Shown here one piece after another: positions 44,026 through 53,464 of a DNA stretch of 64,000 nucleotides; position 1 is the first letter of the stretch, and every line of letters starts with the position of its first letter. The stretch is from Bradyrhizobium manausense (lineage in GTDB: Bacteria; Pseudomonadota; Alphaproteobacteria; Rhizobiales; Xanthobacteraceae): NCBI RefSeq assembly GCF_001440035.1, contig NZ_LJYG01000026.1, positions 97,844-161,843 of the forward strand. The letters run 5' to 3'. The notes under the pieces were generated by a model. It was not told the origin of the DNA and made no database searches. It saw only the letters and a program-made list of their open reading frames with translations. A program made the translations under genes and the position numbers.

Positions 44026-44880
44026 TCAAGGTCGGCTCCGAGGAGATGCCGGCCACAGCGCATCGAGACCGTGCCGATAGGTCGGATAGGCCAGCGTGAC
44101 GCCGAGCTCGCGCTTCAATTTCGCATTGGAGACGCGGGCGCTGCTGGCATAGAAGCTGCGCGCCATCGCCGACATCTCGGCCGTCGCAAACGCTTCTTCG
44201 GCCGGCGGCGCGATGCCCATCAGCTGTGCGGCATAGGTGACCACGTCTTGCGGCGGTGCGGGCTCGTCGTCGCAGACGTTCCAGGTGCCGCCGCTGGCGT
44301 GGGTGATCGCGGCCATGATGGCGCTCGCGATGTCGTCGACATGGATGCGGTTGAATACCTGGCCGGGCTTGATGATGCGGCGGGCGGTGCCGCCACGCAG
44401 CGTCACCAGCGCGTTGCGGCCGGGACCGTAGATGCCGGCAAGGCGCAGGATCGCAACATCGCCTTGCGTCGTCTCGGTCCAGGCCTGCTCCGCCGCGACG
44501 CGGAGCCGGGCGCGATCGAGGGAAGACTGCGGCGGCGTGCTCTCGTCGACCCATCCCCCGGCATGATCGCCATAGACGCCGATGGTGGAGAGATAGACGA
44601 CCTTGCGGCGGCCTGTTGCCAGCACATCGCCGAGCGCTGCGAGCGCGGGATCGCCGCTGCTGTCAGGTGGGATCGAGATCAGGAGAACATCGGCATCGCG
44701 GATGCGATTGACGGTCGCATCAGCCGGGCGGCTGCCGGCAAAGCCATGCAGCTCGACGCCGGCGAGATCGTCCCGCTTGGCGGGATCGCGCACGGTGCCG
44801 GCGATATGCGAGAAGCCGTCGCCGAACCTGCGGACGAAATGCCGGGCGCTATAGCCGAGGCCGAGGATAAAGAGCCGCAT
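44026..44880 (-). CDS. SDR-type NAD(P)-dependent epimerase/reductase
   Basis: A 284-residue protein of the extended short-chain dehydrogenase superfamily. The N-terminus LFILGLGYSARHFVRRFGD is a dinucleotide-binding strand with G-x-G-x2-A, and VVYLSTIGVYGDHAGGWVDE carries the region before the active site, similar to the YeeZ-type subgroup. The substrate is unknown. Downstream of it, on the opposite strand, is the MFS remnant. Confidence 0.78.
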   Translation of the reverse strand: MRLFILGLGYSARHFVRRFGDGFSHIAGTVRDPAKRDDLAGVELHGFAGSRPADATVNRIRDADVLLISIPPDSSGDPALAALGDVLATGRRKVVYLSTIGVYGDHAGGWVDESTPPQSSLDRARLRVAAEQAWTETTQGDVAILRLAGIYGPGRNALVTLRGGTARRIIKPGQVFNRIHVDDIASAIMAAITHASGGTWNVCDDEPAPPQDVVTYAAQLMGIAPPAEEAFATAEMSAMARSFYASSARVSNAKLKRELGVTLAYPTYRHGLDALWPASPRSRP

Positions 44881-44970
44881 GCGTCTCCCGTGCAGTCGGA
44901 ACTCGCCATCACGTCAAGAATCTGAAAACAACCCCATGCACAGTACATCACGCCGGCGTGAGGGTTGCCC

Positions 44971-45378
44971 TCAGTGCACCCGGTGGCTCGCCCTATCGTC
45001 CTCAGCCTGCTCGACAATCTGCGCGATCGGGCTCGACTGGTGATGCACCATGCGCCAGTCGTCGCCGACGCGGCGAAAATGGTTGGCGGCAGCCAGCGCG
45101 GTTCCGTCGACGATCTCGATGCAGAGCACGCGGGCGCTGTCGCCGTCGACGATCGCCTGCGGTTCGGCGCAGACGATCTGCGGCCTCTCAGGATTTTGCA
45201 GGATGTCGCGCCAGCTGCCGATGACAGTGGCATGGCCGACGATCGCGGGCCAGCCGGGATGAATGCAGGAGATGGCGTCGTCGTCCGCCCACATCCGCTT
45301 CATGCCGTCAAAATCGCCCGTCGAAAAAGCGGTGTAAAAAGCCGCGTTCGCGGCGATGACCTTGCTGTCCTTTGCCAT
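44971..45378 (-). CDS. NTF2/SnoaL-like protein
   Basis: ATG 45378 gives 135 residues. NAAFYTAFSTGDFDGMKRMW, then IHPGWPAIVGHATVIGSWRD, and a C-terminal VGDDWRMVHHQSSPI are typical of the SnoaL/NTF2-like fold, an alpha-beta cone found in many small-molecule isomerases and in stress-related proteins. No reaction can be assigned. A longer frame upstream is antisense to other genes and is discarded. It lies 90 bases upstream of the SDR gene on the same strand. Confidence 0.75.
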   Translation of the reverse strand: MAKDSKVIAANAAFYTAFSTGDFDGMKRMWADDDAISCIHPGWPAIVGHATVIGSWRDILQNPERPQIVCAEPQAIVDGDSARVLCIEIVDGTALAAANHFRRVGDDWRMVHHQSSPIAQIVEQAEDDRASHRVH

Positions 45379-45467
45379 CTCTCTCGGGTGGGGCAATGGA
45401 AGGCAAAAATCAAGCGCGACTTCAGTCCGACTTTGAACGCAGTGCAGCATCGCTGCCCAGTTTCTGG

Positions 45468-46949
45468 TCATGCCGAAACGAGCATCTCCACCGCGCGCCG
45501 CGCGCCTTCCGTGTAGAGGCGCCCCAGCGCTGCGGTCACCGCCTCGCGCAGCCGCGGCTCGGCGCCAAGCGGCCCGAACACTTTCGTGACGCGGAGCAAT
45601 GCAGGCGCAAGCCGTTCCGCGACGGGACCGGCCTCGCGCGCCAGCGCCGCCAGCTCGGCCGCGAAGGGATCGCGCACGTCGATGGCGCGGCCCTGCTCGT
45701 CGGACGCGGTGACGTAGCGCATCCAGCCGGCCACCGCGAGCGCATGGGGGGCGATCGGCAGGTTCCTGGCGAGACGATCCTGCATCGTCCCGAGCAGGCG
45801 CTGCGGCAGCTTTTGCGAGCCGTCCATCGCGATCTGCCAGGTGCGATGATGCAACGCCGGATTGGCAAAACGCTGGAGCAGGGAGGCGCGATAGGCGGTA
45901 AGATCGGTGCCTGCAGGCATCGTCAACGTCACCGCGGCCTCTTCCATCACCCGTGCGGCGAGGCGCGCGAAATGTGGATCCTGCATGGTGTCGGCGATGG
46001 TCTCGTACCCGGCGAGGTAGCCGAGATAGGCGAGCGCTGAATGGCTGGCATTGAGCAGCCGCAGCTTCATCAGCTCGAACGGCTTGACGTCGCTGACAAG
46101 CTCGACACCTGCCGCGGCGAGATCGGGCCTTCCCGAGGCAAAGCGATCCTCGACCACCCATTGCGTGAAGGGCTCGGTCATCACAGGCCAGGCGTCACGC
46201 ATTCCGAGCACTGCTGCGACCGCATCACGATCGGCCTGGGTCGTTTCAGGCACGATGCGGTCGACCATGGTGCAGGGGAAGGTGGCGTTAGCGGCGATCC
46301 ACTTGCCGAGCTCCTTTGAGCGGAGCGCGGCGAATTGCGTCACGATCCGCTGCACGGTGTGGCCGTTGGCGGCGAGATTGTCGCAGCACAGCACGGTGAA
46401 GGGCGCAATGCCCAGCGCCCGCCGCCGTGCCAGCGCCGCCACGATGAAGCCCGGCGCCGAGCGCGGCGCGTCGATATCGTTGAGGTCGTGCACGACATCG
46501 GGGTGTCGCTCGTCAAGATCGCCTGACTGCGGCGTGTGGCAATAGCCCTTTTCGGTCACCGTCAGCGACACGATGCGAATGGCGGGATCGGCCATCCGCT
46601 CGACCAGCGCAGCCGGCTTCTCGCGCGCGACGACGCTGTCCAGCAATGCGCCGATGACACGATGCTCGGTGCCCTCGGCGGCGCGCACGGCGACCGTGTA
46701 GAGATGATCCTGCGGGGCGAGGGCATCGCGCGTATCGGGGCTGCGCAGGCTCGCGCCGACGATGCCCCAAGACCTGGCCGATGCGTTGCTAGCCGCGGCA
46801 AGGCAATCGTCGATGGCGACAGCCTGATGCGCGCGATGAAACGCGCCGAGACCAAGATGCACGATGCCTGGCGTGATCAGGGAACGGTCATAGGCCGGGC
46901 GGCGGATGGCCGCTGGTAACAGGTCGAGATTGGCGTGACCAAGCCGCAT
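45468..46949 (-). CDS. uxuB: Mannitol dehydrogenase-family protein, probable D-fructuronate reductase
   Basis: The 493-residue protein belongs to the polyol dehydrogenase family: GIVHLGLGAFHRAHQAVAID at the nucleotide-binding N-terminus, FPCTMVDRIVPET (the family signature) at about residues 220-232, and KPFELMKLRLLNASHSALAY with the catalytic Lys region. Because uxuA and a GntR regulator are divergent neighbours, D-fructuronate reductase (mannonate oxidoreductase) is the best guess; a mannitol or arabinitol dehydrogenase remains possible. Confidence 0.82.
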   Translation of the reverse strand: MRLGHANLDLLPAAIRRPAYDRSLITPGIVHLGLGAFHRAHQAVAIDDCLAAASNASARSWGIVGASLRSPDTRDALAPQDHLYTVAVRAAEGTEHRVIGALLDSVVAREKPAALVERMADPAIRIVSLTVTEKGYCHTPQSGDLDERHPDVVHDLNDIDAPRSAPGFIVAALARRRALGIAPFTVLCCDNLAANGHTVQRIVTQFAALRSKELGKWIAANATFPCTMVDRIVPETTQADRDAVAAVLGMRDAWPVMTEPFTQWVVEDRFASGRPDLAAAGVELVSDVKPFELMKLRLLNASHSALAYLGYLAGYETIADTMQDPHFARLAARVMEEAAVTLTMPAGTDLTAYRASLLQRFANPALHHRTWQIAMDGSQKLPQRLLGTMQDRLARNLPIAPHALAVAGWMRYVTASDEQGRAIDVRDPFAAELAALAREAGPVAERLAPALLRVTKVFGPLGAEPRLREAVTAALGRLYTEGARRAVEMLVSA

Positions 46950-47001
46950 GGTCGTCTCCCCTGGGTTTGGCCGCTGCTTGACATGGCGGCCGTATCAGGT
47001 C

Positions 47002-47018
47002 AATTGGTAAGGCCAATT
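47002..47018. promoter_or_regulatory. Candidate operator between uxuB and the GntR gene
   Basis: AATTGGTAAGGCCAATT is a perfect inverted repeat with 6-base arms (AATTGG/CCAATT) around 5 bases, in the 134-base divergent gap. Its arms resemble the AATTGG half-sites of UxuR/ExuR-type GntR operators. It is well placed to control both the uxuB and the regulator promoters. Confidence 0.7.
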
Positions 47019-47083
47019 ATCCAAAATCGACGAGGCCGCCGGGCAGCAAGCCTTCCCGGAAAGACCCGTTCGGGGAGGCCAGC

Positions 47084-47893
47084 GTGCCGCTGGAAGCTGT
47101 GGAGGCGAGACGGCTTTATCGCCAGGTCGCCGATCAATTGCGAAGCCTGATCGACAGCGGCGAGTACGCGGTCGGCAGCCGCTTGCCGACCGAGCGCGAG
47201 CTTGCCGAGCAGCTCAAGATCTCGCGGCCGACGGTGCGCGAAGCCCTGATCGCCCTCGAAGTGGAGGGACGCGTTCGCATTCGCGTCGGCTCCGGCATCT
47301 ATGTGACCGAGGCCGCCGATGCCGCCCCGGCGCCATCAGCCGTCATTGAAGGGCCGTTCGAGCTGCTGCGCGCCCGCGAATTCCTCGAAGGCGCCATCGC
47401 CGAGCAGGCCGCGCGCGTGGCGACCAGGGACGACATCGCCCGCATCGACGCCACGCTGGTCGCGATGGCTGATGTCGAGCACTCCGGCGAAGCCTCGATG
47501 GTCCATGACCGCGCCTTCCATGTCGCGATCGCCGGATGCCTCGGCAATGCCGTGCTGGTGCGCGTGGTGGGCGAGCTGTTCGACCAGCGCCTCAATCCCT
47601 ATTTCGCGCAACTTGCGCATTATTTCGAAAACCCCGGCACCTGGCTCGCGGCGCTGAGCGAGCACCGGGTGGTACGCGATGCCATTGCGGCCGGCCTTCC
47701 CAAGGCGGCGCGTGACGCCATGCGCCATCACCTCGCGCATTCGCAGGAGCGGTTTGCGCAGAGCTTTGGCGCCGAGACATCAGCAGGCGCGCCGGCGGCG
47801 CGGAAGCGGACGGCGCGATCCGGCAGCGACCCGGCGAAGCCAAAACGATCCTCAGGCGTGCCGGCCAAGAGCAGCAGTGCGCGGCGGCAATGA
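47084..47893 (+). CDS. GntR/FadR-type regulator, probably of hexuronate genes
   Basis: From GTG 47084 (after GGGGAGG) 269 residues: a winged helix (LPTERELAEQLKISRPTVRE, then VEGRVRIRVGSGIYV) and a FadR-type helical ligand-binding domain (EFLEGAIAEQAARVATRDDI onward, with HDRAFHVAIAG). The last 35 residues are a Lys/Arg/Ser-rich tail. By position next to uxuB, the L-idonate dehydrogenase and uxuA it resembles UxuR/ExuR. Confidence 0.85.
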   Translation: MPLEAVEARRLYRQVADQLRSLIDSGEYAVGSRLPTERELAEQLKISRPTVREALIALEVEGRVRIRVGSGIYVTEAADAAPAPSAVIEGPFELLRAREFLEGAIAEQAARVATRDDIARIDATLVAMADVEHSGEASMVHDRAFHVAIAGCLGNAVLVRVVGELFDQRLNPYFAQLAHYFENPGTWLAALSEHRVVRDAIAAGLPKAARDAMRHHLAHSQERFAQSFGAETSAGAPAARKRTARSGSDPAKPKRSSGVPAKSSSARRQ

Positions 47894-47956
47894 GATTGGA
47901 CGGCTCGTCTCGTTTGGGCGGGTGAACGAAGCTGCAGACACAATGGGATTTTACCG

Positions 47957-49006
47957 ATGACCTCGACCGCTCTCGCCGCAACGCTGTTCGGGCCCGAAGA
48001 TTTGCGAATGATCGAGCATCCGCTGGACAAGCTCGGCGACGGCATGGTGCGCATCCGCTTCGGCGCCGGCGGCATCTGCGGCTCGGACATGCATTACTTC
48101 CGCCATGCCCGGACCGGCGATTTCGTGGTGAAGTCGCCGCTGGTGCTCGGTCACGAGATCTCGGGCGAGGTTGTGGAGATCGCAGGTATGCCTGCGAACC
48201 TGAAGGTCGGCGACCGTGTGGCCGTCAATCCATCGCGCTGGTGCGGCCATTGCGTCGCCTGCCGCGAGGGCCGGCAGAACCTCTGCGAAAATATCTACTT
48301 CATGGGTTCGGCCTCGAAGACGCCGCACATGCAGGGCGGCTTTGCCAACTATTTCGACGCCGTCCCGGCGCAATGCGTGAAGATCCCCGACCACGTCTCC
48401 TATCAGGCCGCAGCGCTCGCCGAGCCGCTCGCGGTCTGCCTGCATGCCGTCGCGCGTGCCGGCAACATCCAGGGCAAGCGCGGCATCATCTTTGGCGCCG
48501 GCCCGATCGGGCTTCTCACCATGCTGGCTGCGCGCCGCGCTGGCATGGCCGATATCACGGTGGCCGACATCGCGCCGGCGCCGCTGGCCTTCGCGACCAG
48601 GCTCGGTGCATCCCATGTCGAGAACGTCTCCGGCGGCGAAGAGGGCCTGAAGGCACAGGCGGCGTCGCGTCCGTATGACGTTGCCTTCGAAGTCTCGGGC
48701 ACCGCCGCGGGCCTTGCCAGTGCCATCGGCATCGTCAGGCGCGGCGGCGTCGTGGTGCAGATCGGCAATCTGCCGGGCGGCCAAATTCCGACGCCGTCGA
48801 ATGCGGTGATGGCCAAGGAGATCGACCTCCGCGGCTCGTTCCGCTTCGGGCTCGAATTCATGACCGCGGTGGAACTGATCGGTGCGGGCAGCGTCGACGT
48901 GCTGGCGCTGGTTACCGCCGAGCGACCGCTGTCGACCGCGCCCGAGGCGCTACGGTTGGCGCTCGACCGCTCGCAGAGCGTCAAGGTCGTGCTGACAGCG
49001 AACTGA
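47957..49006 (+). CDS. L-idonate 5-dehydrogenase-like zinc alcohol dehydrogenase
   Basis: The 349-residue protein is a medium-chain dehydrogenase with catalytic zinc ligands Cys41 and His66-Glu67 (GGICGSDMHYF, GHEISGEV), structural-zinc cysteines 96, 99, 102 and 110 (WCGHCVACREGRQNLC), and a cofactor-binding loop (GIIFGAGPIGLLTMLAARRA). Similarity to L-idonate 5-dehydrogenases and the neighbouring hexuronate genes favour a sugar-acid substrate. It follows the GntR gene by 63 bases. Confidence 0.8.
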   Translation: MTSTALAATLFGPEDLRMIEHPLDKLGDGMVRIRFGAGGICGSDMHYFRHARTGDFVVKSPLVLGHEISGEVVEIAGMPANLKVGDRVAVNPSRWCGHCVACREGRQNLCENIYFMGSASKTPHMQGGFANYFDAVPAQCVKIPDHVSYQAAALAEPLAVCLHAVARAGNIQGKRGIIFGAGPIGLLTMLAARRAGMADITVADIAPAPLAFATRLGASHVENVSGGEEGLKAQAASRPYDVAFEVSGTAAGLASAIGIVRRGGVVVQIGNLPGGQIPTPSNAVMAKEIDLRGSFRFGLEFMTAVELIGAGSVDVLALVTAERPLSTAPEALRLALDRSQSVKVVLTAN

Positions 49007-49012
49007 ATCTTG

Positions 49013-49066
49013 TTTTGACGCGTTTTCTTGACGCGAACCGGTACCCACTTCGCTCGAAAAGGCTTT
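49013..49066. repeat. Short intergenic repeat of the ACGCGAACCGGTA type
   Basis: The sequence GTTTTGACGCGTTTTCTTGACGCGAACCGGTACCCACTTCGCTCGAAAAGGC (in two parts) resembles an intergenic repeat I remember from Bradyrhizobium genomes. It lies between the dehydrogenase and uxuA and does not overlap a ribosome-binding site. Confidence 0.45.
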
Positions 49067-49078
49067 AGGAGAATCTCG

Positions 49079-50269
49079 ATGATGCGCGAGGGATGGCGCT
49101 GGTACGGGCCCAACGATCCCGTCTCGCTGGACGATGTCCGGCAAGCCGGCGCAAGCGATATCGTCTCCGCGTTGCATCAGGTGCCGATTGGCGAGGCCTG
49201 GACGCGCAAGGCGGTCGAGGAGCGCAAGAACTTCATCGAGAACGGCCAGCCCGGCCGCTCGCCATTGACCTGGTCGGTGGTGGAATCGATTCCGATTCCT
49301 GACGACGTCAAGCGGCTCGGGGCCAAGGCGACCAAATCCATCGACGCCTGGATCGCGAGCCTGGAGGCGGTGGCCGCCTCCGGCATCAAGATCATCTGTT
49401 ACAATTTCATGCCCGTGGTCGACTGGTGCCGCACCGATCTCGAATGGGAGCTGCCGAACGGCGCCCGCGCCCTGCGCTTCGATCAGGACCGGTTTGCGGC
49501 GTTCGAGCTGCACATCCTGCAGCGTCCGGCGGCGCTGCAGGAATATTCGCCCGAGCAGCAGGCGCGCGCAAAAGCGCGGTTCGACAAGATGAGCCGGGCC
49601 GACATCGACTATCTCATCATGGCGATCGCCAGTGCCCTGCCGGGCTCGACCACCGAGCCGCTGACCATCCCGCAATTTCGCGACAAGCTGGATGCCTATC
49701 GCGACATCACGCCAAAGATGCTGCGGCAGCATCTCGTCGAATTCCTGGCGCGCGTCGCGCCGGTCGCCGAGCAGCTCGGCGTCGCGCTGACGCTGCACCC
49801 GGACGATCCGCCGCGGCCGCTGTTCGGCCTGCCCCGCATCGCATCGACCGCCGAGGACTATCAGGCGCTGTTCGATGCGGTTCCGTCCGAGGCCAACGGC
49901 ATCTGCCTGTGCACGGGCTCGCTCGGCGTGCGTGCCGAGAATGATCTGCCTGCCATGGCCGAACGCTTCGGCCCGCGCATCGCCTTTGCCCATCTGCGCG
50001 CGACCAGGCGCGAGGCGGATGGACTGTCGTTCCATGAGTCCGATCATCTCGACGGCGACGTCGACATGATTGCGGTGCTGAAGGCGCTGCTGAAGGAGAA
50101 CGCACGGCGTTCGCCGGACGAGCGCATCGTATTCCGCCCCGATCACGGCCATCGCATGCTGGACGATCTCGCCGCCACCAAGCGCACCAATCCCGGCTAC
50201 ACCGCAATCGGCCGCCTGCGGGGACTCGCCGAGCTGCGCGGCGCCATCCGGGCGATGGAGCATAGGTGA
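49079..50269 (+). CDS. uxuA: D-mannonate dehydratase
   Basis: UxuA dehydrates D-mannonate to 2-keto-3-deoxygluconate, linking hexuronate catabolism to the Entner-Doudoroff pathway. ATG 49079, after TAGGAG, gives 396 residues (normal for the family), beginning MMREGWRWYGPNDPVSLDDV with QVPIGEAWTRKAVEERKNFI. IICYNFMPVVDWCRTDLEWE and RIVFRPDHGHRMLDDLAATK are typical of UxuA. The longer frame from 49028 has no support. Confidence 0.94.
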   Translation: MMREGWRWYGPNDPVSLDDVRQAGASDIVSALHQVPIGEAWTRKAVEERKNFIENGQPGRSPLTWSVVESIPIPDDVKRLGAKATKSIDAWIASLEAVAASGIKIICYNFMPVVDWCRTDLEWELPNGARALRFDQDRFAAFELHILQRPAALQEYSPEQQARAKARFDKMSRADIDYLIMAIASALPGSTTEPLTIPQFRDKLDAYRDITPKMLRQHLVEFLARVAPVAEQLGVALTLHPDDPPRPLFGLPRIASTAEDYQALFDAVPSEANGICLCTGSLGVRAENDLPAMAERFGPRIAFAHLRATRREADGLSFHESDHLDGDVDMIAVLKALLKENARRSPDERIVFRPDHGHRMLDDLAATKRTNPGYTAIGRLRGLAELRGAIRAMEHR

Positions 50270-50419
50270 ACTCTTCGCCTCTCCCCGCGACCGCTTTGCC
50301 CCCTATAGCGACAAGTTCGGGCGGCCGCGCCATATGTTGCGATGGGCCATTTCCGGACTCATGCACCGCAGCAACAAGGGTTTCAGTTCGATCACCTCGT
50401 CGGGACCCGCGCACCGAGC

Positions 50420-51966
50420 TTATTCGGGTAACCCAGCTTTGCGAAGACCCTCGGTATACAGCTTCCAGCGTGATTGCCCGCCTCGGGCGATCCACGCAGA
50501 TATCGTAAAGGCGGGATCGACTTTAAGCACATGCGCCGCCCACTCACGCGCCTCTGCGTCGCGTCCGAGATGGGCGAAAGCGGCGGCGAGACAGCGGTAA
50601 GCCGACGAATAAGGGTGCTGACGAAGGGCCTTCTTTCCGGCGACGACTGCCTCGTCAAAGCGCCGAAGCTCAATCAAGGCCACACCCATCCCAGTAAACG
50701 GCCGGTATAGCAGCGGGTCTACCGGGCTCAAGCGGACAGCGCGTTCAAAGCTGCGGAGCGCTTCCTCCGGCTGAACTGCAATTGTATAGACCCAGCCTCG
50801 GCCATTCCATGCCTGATGTGAATTTGGGTTGAGCTTGACCGCCCGCTCTGCGATTTCGATCTCACGTTCACTATCGCCGACCATGAATGCCGAGGTTGCG
50901 GCAGCCATTGCTAACGTGTCTGGGTCATCATCGTCGACACTCAATGCATAGCGAGAAAGCCGGATTGCTTCCTCGCGCTCGAAATTAGGATCGTCAGCAT
51001 AGCCGAACAAGACGTTGTTCATGTGACAGAGACCTGCCAGAGCAGCGACAACGCCGAACCGGGGATCTAGCTCCAAAGCCCGACGAGCCAGACTGATCGC
51101 CTCGGCCACTCCTTCACGAGTCATCGGGTAGTAATGTTGCGCGGCTCGAAGATAGAGATCGTACGCGGTGAGGTTCTTCGGTCGTCGCCGCGCCGCCTCC
51201 GCAATTTCTGTTTGAAGTAATTTCGGGTGAATGGCTGAGACGACCGCAACTGTGACTTCGTCCTGAAGACCGAAAATGTCAGTCAGGTCGCGCTCGAACC
51301 TGTCCACCCAAATGTGCGCGCCTGTCACCGCATCAACCAACTGCCCAGTGATGCGAACTTTGCCTGACGCCTTGCGCACCGACCCCTCTAGGACGTAGCG
51401 CACGCCAAGTCTTCGCCCGACTTCCTTAATATCGACGGCTCGGCCTTTGAAGGTGAAGCTAGAATTACGAGCGATCACGAACAACGATTTGAACCGCGAG
51501 AGCGCGGTGATGATCTCCTCAACCATCCCGTCGCAAAATATTCCTGCTCGGGATCGCCGCTCATGTTATCGAACGGCAACACCGCGATGGAGGGCTTGTC
51601 GGGGAGCGCAAGAGCGCTCTCGGGCGCATCGCCCGAATCCGGGCCGGCAACTTCTCGCGCCTCCCGCACTTGTCCGACGAAGCGGAATCCCTTGCGCGGT
51701 AACGTCTTGATCAGGCGCTGTTCCTCCCCGGAATCGCCGATTGCGCTTCGGGCGACATTTAGCCGGGTCGTAAGTGCCGCATCCGAAACGCTGCGCCCGT
51801 TCCAAATGGCATCGATGAGGTTTTCTTTAGTGACGACGCGCTCCCTATTGCGGATCAGGTATTCGAGCAGATCGAACACCTGTGGCGCCACGGAGACGAC
51901 GTCTGCCCCGCGATGCAGCTCGCGCCGCTCAGTGTCGAATGCGTACTCCTCGAAGAGATAGCGCAA
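50420..51966 (-). pseudogene. Frameshifted winged-helix/TPR regulator (adenylate cyclase-like CadC/TolB type)
   Basis: The N-terminal part (from TTG 51966, after AAGGAG) has an OmpR-type winged helix (LFEEYAFDTERRELHRGADV, VVTKENLIDAIWNGR, LIKTLPRKGFRFVG) and then KPSIAVLPFDNMSGDPEQEY, typical of these regulators. The second part continues in another frame (MVEEIITALSRFKSLFVIAR, VRYVLEGSVRKASGKVRITG and TPR repeats such as NPNSHQAWNGRGWVYTIAVQ). The family expects DGMVEEI after EYF, which needs one extra base near 51531-51535, so one base is missing. Either the gene is inactive or the sequence has an error. It is divergent from the DUF1127 gene. Confidence 0.7.
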
Positions 51967-52136
51967 GACGCGAAACTCCTTGGACGAGAGCTCCCCGATA
52001 ACCGGGCTTTGGCCGCGCTGGACATCGCAAGAATAAGCTGCCGGTGAGGAAAATGTAAGCGGTCGATCAAGCGTGCCCGCCGTTCTCGCGGCACCCTCGC
52101 ACCGGTAAAGGAAAAACGGTCCCGTGAGACACCGCA

Positions 52137-52505
52137 ATGAACACGACGCACGGCACAATGTGTCTGGACCAGACATCCCGATCGATCCGGCATGTCGCCA
52201 ACTTCATCTGGAAGTATCGGGATGCGCTTCAGGAGCGCCGCGAAAGCCAAAAGTTGCGCGCCACTTTGCTCGAGCTAAGTGACATGGAGCTAATGGACAT
52301 CGGCACCACGCGCGGCGAGATCGACTACATTGCCTCGCACCGGGATATTGACCCGCGAGGCATCGATCCGGCGATTGGCCACGACACCTACCGACCCTGG
52401 ATGGCCAAATTGGGCGACCCATCGACTTCCGTTAGCGTTCATTCGCATAGACCGGCTGTGACCGCGGTCGTGTCCGGCCTACCCCCCAAACGCTATGGGC
52501 CATAA
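52137..52505 (+). CDS. DUF1127-domain protein
   Basis: A 122-residue protein whose middle (ATLLELSDMELMDIGTTRGE, then IDYIASHRDIDPRGID) matches the short, Arg-rich DUF1127 module of alphaproteobacteria, which in some proteins binds RNA or affects phosphate and stress responses. The C-terminal 40 residues are unconserved. It is divergent from the frameshifted regulator. Confidence 0.75.
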   Translation: MNTTHGTMCLDQTSRSIRHVANFIWKYRDALQERRESQKLRATLLELSDMELMDIGTTRGEIDYIASHRDIDPRGIDPAIGHDTYRPWMAKLGDPSTSVSVHSHRPAVTAVVSGLPPKRYGP

Positions 52506-52565
52506 CCAGACTTCATGCACCGCAGCAAGTGATGGGATACGACCGACGAACCCGAGTATTGCCGG

Positions 52566-53309
52566 TCAGCCCTGTTTTACGAACAGGTGCAGCTCCGTTA
52601 CGTAAGGGAACGCGACAATATCGTGCCCGATCAGCGCGGGATCATTTTGGATGATGCGATCAACTGCGGTGCGAACGCGGTCTTGTTCCTCACTCGACAA
52701 GGCAGCGATGAAGCTGGTCGACAGGGCGCGGTGCAGGATTCCGCTGGGCGGCATAGCTTGACTGAATGGATAGCTTTTACTCTCCAGGTGGCGGAAGCGG
52801 GCATCGTCGAAGATCACGCGCCATTTGCCGGTAGACTGCCGCGGTGTATCGCCCGCATACCCATCCATGATCCTGGAAAACGCCGCGACCCAGGGTACGC
52901 GCTCGTCCCGCACATTCCAGATCAAAGCGAGAGCGCCGTTCGGCTTCAGAACTCTAAAAATCTCCCGTGTCGCCTTTTCATAGTCGAACCAATGAAAGGC
53001 GGTAGCGCAACAAACCAGACCCGCAACTCTATCAGGCGCCGGAATGCTCTCGGCACTACCGATAAGGACTTCAACTGCCGCCAGACGATCAACCGCAATA
53101 CGCGCGGCCATCTCAGCGATCGGTTCCACCGCCAGAATGTGCTTTCCGCCCAGTGCCAACAGCTCAGTGAATTTCCCGGTGCCAGCGCCAAGCTCGATGA
53201 TCGTGTCGGACTGCGGCAGGTCAGAGAGCAAGGCCACCGGATAATCGGGACGCCCGGAGACATACTCGTTCACTCTGCTCGAATAGCCGGCGGCATTTGA
53301 CGTCGCCAT
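52566..53309 (-). CDS. Class I SAM-dependent methyltransferase
   Basis: The 247-residue protein has the SAM-binding motif I IIELGAGTGKFTELLALGGK, an acidic motif II-like segment (HILAVEP), VCCATAFHWFDYEKATREIF and KPNGALALIWNVRDERVPWV, which place it in the Methyltransf_11 type. The substrate is unknown. GGGGGAAG lies before the ATG. It is convergent with the DUF1127 gene and isolated from both neighbours. Confidence 0.85.
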   Translation of the reverse strand: MATSNAAGYSSRVNEYVSGRPDYPVALLSDLPQSDTIIELGAGTGKFTELLALGGKHILAVEPIAEMAARIAVDRLAAVEVLIGSAESIPAPDRVAGLVCCATAFHWFDYEKATREIFRVLKPNGALALIWNVRDERVPWVAAFSRIMDGYAGDTPRQSTGKWRVIFDDARFRHLESKSYPFSQAMPPSGILHRALSTSFIAALSSEEQDRVRTAVDRIIQNDPALIGHDIVAFPYVTELHLFVKQG

Positions 53310-53464
53310 GGCTGGACTTCCCCCTCAACCTGGCAGCAACTGCAACATATCGAAGTCGCAGGTAGAATTCACCTGTATTATCGACGTTTGCAACCCGTGA
53401 GGATCGCTATGGGTCAAAGGCTGGCCCGCGGCAGCCAGCATGCCAGTCATCTCTCGGAAGCCTC

